Below, in pieces: positions 61,469 to 64,000 of a stretch of 64,000 nucleotides of DNA. Numbering within the stretch: position 1 is the first letter of the stretch; each line of letters begins with the position of its first letter. The notes beneath the pieces are model-generated. The model was not told where the DNA came from. It saw nothing but the letters and a program-made list of their open reading frames with translations, and did no database searches. The translations under genes were made by a program, and so were the position numbers. This stretch comes from Sandaracinaceae bacterium (lineage in GTDB: Bacteria > Myxococcota_A > Polyangia > Polyangiales > Sandaracinaceae), in assembly GCA_019637095.1 (NCBI GenBank), contig JAHBWG010000052.1, positions 1 to 64,000 on the forward strand, given 5' to 3'.

Positions 61469-62529
61469 AGCCCGAGCGCGACGAAGCGCCGCTCGGCGCC
61501 GCGCTGCGCGACGTGGCGAGCGAGGAGGACCTCGCGACGGCGTGGGACGCGATCGAGCGCGCCCGCGTCCCGGCGCGTCGCCCTCGCCTGCGCGCCGGCG
61601 GGATCGCCCTCGCCGCGCTGGCCGCGGCGGCCGCGCTCGCGCTGTTCGCCGGGCGTCCGACGGGCGCACCGCCCGGCCCGCTCGCGGTCGCCGGCGGCGC
61701 GCCTCTGCGCGCGATCGCGCCGGCGAGCCACGTCGCGCTCGGCGACGGATCGGGCATCGAGACGGGCGACGACGCCGCGCTCGAGGTGCTCGAGAACCAG
61801 GCGGGGCTCCTCGCGCTGCACCTGACGCGCGGCCGCGCCCGCTTTCGGGTGACCCCGGGCACCGGGCGGCGCTGGCGCGTGGAGGCGAGCGGGCTGAGCG
61901 TCGAGGTCGTCGGCACCGTCTTCGTCGTCGAGCGCACGCCCGACGAGGTGCGCGTCGCCGTGGAGCGCGGGGCGGTCGTCGTGCGCGGGGACGGCGTCCC
62001 GGATGGCGTCCGGCGGCTCGCGGCAGGCGAGTCGATCGCGGTGCCGCGCGCGCGCGCGACGACGACGCCCGACACGACGGCGCCCGAGGCGCCGCCGGCG
62101 ATCGCGCGAGCGGCGGAGGCCACGGGGACTCCTGAGACGACGCGCGAGACGGAGGAGGCGGCGCTCGCGCCGCTCCGCGGCGAGCCGCGTGGGAGGGCCG
62201 ACCCGCCCGCTCCCTCGCGATCGCCGCCGGACCTCGCGGCCGGCGCGGAGCCCGCGTGGCAGAGCCCCGCGTCGCTCATGATCGCCGCGGACGCGGCGCG
62301 CGCGCGCGGCGACGCGAGCGAGGCGATCGCCACCTTCGACCGGATCGCGCGCGAGCATCCCTCGAGCGCGGAGGCGCCGCTGGCCGCCTTCACCGCGGCG
62401 AGGCTCCTCGCCCGACGCGGCCGCGCCGAGGCGGCGCGCGCTCGCTATCGACGCGCGCTCGAGCTCGGGTTGCCACCGGAGCTCGCCGAAGATGCGCGGC
62501 GCGCGCTCGAGGAGCCGGACGCGCCTTGA
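61465..62529 (+). CDS. FecR-domain/TPR membrane protein (second locus)
   Basis: 354 residues from ATG with GGAGGA, overlapping the sigma stop. Short cytoplasmic head (DVASEEDLATAWDAIERARV), one membrane helix (IALAALAAAAALALFAG), FecR domain (SVEVVGTVFVVERTPDEVRVAVERGAVVV), a Thr/Pro-rich linker, and a C-terminal TPR-like region (ARARGDASEAIATFDRIAREHPSSAEAP). This is an anti-sigma-type regulator for the adjacent ECF factor. In contrast to classical FecR loci, no TonB-dependent receptor accompanies it. Confidence 0.85.
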   Translation: MKPERDEAPLGAALRDVASEEDLATAWDAIERARVPARRPRLRAGGIALAALAAAAALALFAGRPTGAPPGPLAVAGGAPLRAIAPASHVALGDGSGIETGDDAALEVLENQAGLLALHLTRGRARFRVTPGTGRRWRVEASGLSVEVVGTVFVVERTPDEVRVAVERGAVVVRGDGVPDGVRRLAAGESIAVPRARATTTPDTTAPEAPPAIARAAEATGTPETTRETEEAALAPLRGEPRGRADPPAPSRSPPDLAAGAEPAWQSPASLMIAADAARARGDASEAIATFDRIAREHPSSAEAPLAAFTAARLLARRGRAEAARARYRRALELGLPPELAEDARRALEEPDAP

Positions 62530-63500
62530 GGTCGCTCGCGCTCCTCGCGGCGATCGCCCTCGGCCCGTCGATCGCGAGCGCCCAAGACGATCTTCTCGTC
62601 GTGATCGATCACTGCGATGAGGTCGGGCTCGACGAGGGCGAGCTCGCGCGAGCCGTCACCTTGGAGACGGCGGCCTCGCCGCGATCGGTGCGGTTGGCGA
62701 TCGCGATCGAGTGCGCGCCGACGTCCGCGCGGATCGTCGTCGAGGACGCGAGCGCCGAGGTCCGCATCGAGCGCCGGGTCGGGTTGGCGGAGACCCCCGA
62801 GCACCTGCGCAGTCGCGTGGTCGCGCTCGTCGCGGCGGAGCTCGTCGAGGCGGCGATCCTCGCGGGCGGCGCGGCCGGGCGCGTGGCTCCCCGAGGCGAG
62901 CCGAGCGCGAGCGAGCCGGCGGAGGCGGAGCCCGCCGCGGTCGCGCCGTCCCTCGACGCCGCACCCGTCTCGGGGACGACGCCTGCCGCGCCACCCGCGA
63001 CCGACGACGGCGCGCGCGTCGAGCTCTACGCCCTCGCCGGCGCCCGCACGCTCATCTGGGAGAGCGCGCTCGCGCTCGCGAGCGTCGAGCTCGGCCTCGC
63101 GTGGGACTGGCTCGGCGTCGCCGTACGGGTCGAGGGCGCGCCGCTCGGGCTCGCCGCCGCAGACCTCGACGTCGTCGCCGCGACGGCCTCCGCGGGCGCG
63201 TCGCTCACGCTGCGCGAGGGGCGGTTCGTCGGCGCGCTCGGCCTCTGGCTCGAGGGCGGCGCCGTCATCACCAGCGCTCGCTCCAACACCGCCGGCTACG
63301 TCGGGACCACCGAGGTGAGCCCCGCGCTCGGGGCCCACGTGCGCCTCGGCGGGAGCCTGCGCGTCGATCCGGCGGTCGCGTTCCAGGCCGCGATCGACGC
63401 CGGCGTCTTCTACGGCGTGCGCGTCGAGGCGCTCGACGACGTCGTGCACGTCTACGGCGCGTCGGTGCGCGTCGGGCTCGGCGTCGCGTTCGCGCCCTGA
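62526..63500 (+). CDS. exported beta-rich protein of the second sigma/FecR locus
   Basis: 324 residues from TTG overlapping the FecR stop by 4 bases. Signal SLALLAAIALGPSIASAQ. N-terminal domain (DDLLVVIDHCDEVGL, VRIERRVGLAETPEHLRSRVVALVAAELVEAA), then an Ala/Pro linker, then a beta-barrel-like region (VELYALAGARTLIW, LGLAWDWLGVAVRVEG, SVRVGLGVAFAP). Shares the RRxxxL...VVAAEL pattern and layout with the protein at 58732, so these are paralogues fixed in each module. Confidence 0.72.
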   Translation: MRSLALLAAIALGPSIASAQDDLLVVIDHCDEVGLDEGELARAVTLETAASPRSVRLAIAIECAPTSARIVVEDASAEVRIERRVGLAETPEHLRSRVVALVAAELVEAAILAGGAAGRVAPRGEPSASEPAEAEPAAVAPSLDAAPVSGTTPAAPPATDDGARVELYALAGARTLIWESALALASVELGLAWDWLGVAVRVEGAPLGLAAADLDVVAATASAGASLTLREGRFVGALGLWLEGGAVITSARSNTAGYVGTTEVSPALGAHVRLGGSLRVDPAVAFQAAIDAGVFYGVRVEALDDVVHVYGASVRVGLGVAFAP

Positions 63501-63514
63501 GACGGAGAGCCCTC

Positions 63515-63695
63515 GCCGACCGGCCGGCTCGCGCCCCGCGAGCCACGGCGAGAGCGCGGGCAGGATCACCTGCGTGAGGAGCGTGCTCGTGACGATCCCG
63601 CACCTCGGCGCCGACGCCGGTCGCGAGGTCATCGGCAAGAAGCCGAGGCCCGCGACGAGCGACGTCATCAAGAGCTCGGCGACGATCGACGAGTG
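63515..63695 (-). pseudogene. fragment of an RND (CzcA/CusA-type) efflux permease
   Basis: The minus frame reads SSIVAELLMTSLVAGLGFLPM, a gap, then VTSTLLTQVILPALSPWLAGR, matching the last helices of heavy-metal RND pumps (LLMTALVAxLGFxPM ... ITSTLLTLxVLPxLY). The intervening loop is cut and no upstream part exists, so this is a leftover of a lost pump gene. Confidence 0.7.
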
Positions 63696-63709
63696 CCCTA
63701 CCGAGGGAG

Positions 63710-64000
63710 TCAGAGAGCGGCGCTCATCGCCTCGCGGCCGGCGGCGCGCAGCTCGGCGAGGCACCGCCGCGTGCGCCGCTCCTGGCGGCGGTTGGCGCGG
63801 CGGACGGCCGCGTCCCAGCCGGGCGGCGGCTCATCGCGGCCGTCGTAGTCGATGCCGACCTCCACTCGCTCGAGACAGTCCTCGGAGACCGGCAACCCCA
63901 CGGCCTGCGCGGTCCGGACGAGCGCGCGCATCTGCTCGGGATCGAGGTGGGGGGCGTCCGCGGCGAGTCGCAGGATCGTGGGCCGCGCGCGGGGTCCCGC
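63710..64000 (-). CDS. hypothetical protein (partial, runs off the window)
   Basis: The frame is open to the window edge: TILRLAADAPHLDPEQMRALVRTAQ, then VSEDCLERVEVGIDYDG and an Arg-rich end (RRANRRQERRTRRCLAELRA). No motif recognised. A start at ATG 63931 is possible, but reading continues in frame upstream of it. Confidence 0.5.
   Translation of the reverse strand, partial: AGPRARPTILRLAADAPHLDPEQMRALVRTAQAVGLPVSEDCLERVEVGIDYDGRDEPPPGWDAAVRRANRRQERRTRRCLAELRAAGREAMSAAL

Noticed and set aside
1-64000. tRNA, rRNA, riboswitch or replication origin
   Set aside because: I scanned for conserved tRNA and rRNA stretches, switch cores and DnaA-box clusters and recognised none; a covariance search would be decisive.

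Overview
The window is very GC-rich DNA with dense, often 4-nt-overlapping genes. Lipoproteins with a short signal and lipobox cysteine are unusually abundant. Other secreted cysteine-rich proteins, a Ser/Thr kinase with a PEGA tail, a TonB_C-fused TonB-dependent receptor and several ECF-sigma/FecR modules are also present. This combination points to a myxobacterium, most like the Polyangiales (Sandaracinus-type). That placement is inference from gene content and style; no rRNA or tRNA gene was seen.

Layout. 1-8.3 kb: small membrane protein, Rieske oxygenase, a vapBC-type toxin-antitoxin pair sitting between two decayed pieces of an NFACT-R gene whose intact copy lies at 3.2-3.6 kb, a minimal penicillin-binding transpeptidase lipoprotein, a flavin oxidoreductase and a PHB-depolymerase-like esterase. 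8.3-19 kb: a PKD/zincin lipoprotein; a kinase-TPR-binding-protein operon; a TonB-dependent receptor coupled to a lipoprotein; a cysteine-rich lipoprotein. 19.7-24 kb: a rearranged locus in which a 1,070-bp segment is present twice as a direct repeat around about 1.8 kb of foreign or degenerate DNA. One copy completes a release-factor-like gene (itself interrupted by a frame change at CTT TGA) and the other completes a convergent membrane-protein gene. 24-29.4 kb: outer-membrane protein, hydrolase-like lipoprotein, LytS-type kinase and LytTR regulator in one tight operon, then a phosphodiester glycosidase-like protein. 29.4-35.5 kb: palindromic intergenic repeats, a possible HTH protein, a nucleotidyltransferase-like gene pair with an apparently leaderless promoter, an SGNH hydrolase and a long cysteine-repeat lipoprotein.

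35.5-44.7 kb: an overlapping acyl-CoA dehydrogenase pair, a broken pseudopilin-like gene, a PhoR-type kinase, lipoproteins and a two-gene SMC-like ATPase plus DUF4276 cassette that looks like a defence module. 44.7-56 kb: an NhaC-type antiporter, a MepA-like peptidase divergent from a transglutaminase-elicitor/P-domain protein, further lipoproteins and a ferritin-like protein. 56.3-63.5 kb: two head-to-head copies of the same three-part module (ECF sigma factor, FecR/TPR membrane protein, secreted protein with a conserved N-terminal domain and beta-rich C-terminus). This looks like a cell-envelope signalling system, and I regard it as the best candidate for an undescribed system.

Several genes carry single-base frame changes, most at G/C runs or GC-rich stretches (release factor, IS66 fragment, cysteine-repeat protein, pseudopilin, FecR). 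Either this region is decaying or the assembly has residual homopolymer errors; this should be settled before functional conclusions are drawn from those genes.
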